Assembly: GCA_031769625.1 (NCBI GenBank)
Contig: JAUIMM010000636.1
Location: 5,641,501-5,705,500 of the forward strand
Origin: Taudactylus pleione
Taxonomy: Eukaryota; Chordata; Amphibia; Anura; Myobatrachidae
Length of the DNA stretch: 64,000 nucleotides
Reading direction: 5' to 3'
The position numbers and the translations under genes were made by a program. Position 1 is the stretch's first letter. The number at the start of each line of letters is the position of its first letter. Below are positions 63,671 through 64,000 of the stretch, one piece after another. The notes under the pieces are model-generated. The model saw only the letters and a program-made list of their open reading frames with translations, ran no database searches and was not told where the DNA came from.

Positions 63671-64000
63671 ATCAAATTATTTATTTGAATTTAACCACAA
63701 TCTGATTTTGCACTAACTTCCTTAGGTAAGGCAACTCTTCTATCTCTATTCAGCTGCGAGTTCATTTGGTTAAATATATACCAGCTTTGCACATCACCAA
63801 TTCTTATTTGCAATATTGCTCTAGTCTCCTAATTTTTGAAGCACTTTAATAGATTATTGATAATAATGAGGTGTGGGTTCTAACTAGGTTGTGTTGGGTA
63901 TGTAAGTCACCCCTAATGTGGCTTTGCTGTACATTTTGGTAGGTATATTATCCTTTTGGAATATAAATCCCAAAGTCTTAGGTCTTTTGCTGATTGTAGC
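63671..64000. other. Gene-free end of the window
   Basis: AT-rich intronic sequence; nothing recognised. Confidence 0.4.

Noticed and set aside
1..64000. CRISPR arrays, tRNA genes, bacterial operons or riboswitches
   Set aside because: None seen. The tandem repeats lack spacer structure, no cloverleaf with A/B boxes was recognised by eye, and the window is eukaryotic.

Overview
The window reads as intronic DNA from a large, repeat-rich vertebrate genome, most likely an anuran amphibian. Three things point that way. Only one host exon is recognisable, and it encodes the second WW domain of a WWC-family (KIBRA-like) protein. The transposon mix is Penelope-like elements (PLEs), DIRS elements, several Tc1 families, hAT, Tigger, L1 and CR1/L2 LINEs. 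Many families are present as short palindromic non-autonomous elements (MITEs). The species assignment is inference; no bacterial, organellar or viral genes were seen.

Host gene: the only convincing cellular coding sequence is a 110-base exon at 57095-57204 (+), with an AG acceptor and a GTAAGT donor. In known WWC genes this exon follows the one for the first WW domain. If the gene structure is conserved, bases 1-57094 are intron 1 and 57205-64000 are intron 2. A damaged copy of the exon's acceptor region lies at 59225-59265.

Layout. 1-10 kb: MITEs, a 21-22-base minisatellite (1581-2003) and a 2.7-kb palindrome (4417-7139). 10-18 kb: a decayed PLE (- strand), a 2.07-kb hAT element with a perfect 8-bp target duplication, and a 2.4-kb TIR element. 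18-24 kb: a LINE remnant, then a nested stack in which a palindromic MITE holds a hAT element, which holds a PLE, whose 3' region carries two tandem 5S-rRNA-derived modules. 24-34 kb: palindromic MITEs, an AT-rich palindrome, an L2-like LINE, and a DIRS-type gag-like ORF split by a MITE. 33.7-35.2 kb: a Tigger/pogo transposase pseudogene. 36-46 kb: composite MITEs, a DIRS fragment split by an insertion, and CCCTAACC-rich repeats. 46.5-53.6 kb: a Tc1 element interrupted by a hAT MITE and by a 5.8-kb DIRS element with inverted terminal repeats and an internal complementary region. 53.8-55.5 kb: a Tc1 element with about 280-bp inverted repeats. 57-64 kb: the WWC exon, a third Tc1 copy, MITEs, and an L1-like LINE (- strand) split by a MITE that occurs four times in the window.

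No element looks fully coding-competent: every transposase, reverse transcriptase or recombinase ORF I could follow carries stops, frameshifts or catalytic changes. The main interest is in the nesting, the PLE-5S chimera, hammerhead-like motifs, and a DIRS copy whose terminal repeats look identical although its recombinase tyrosine codon is a stop. Coordinates of repeat edges are by eye and may be off by several bases unless a target duplication is stated.
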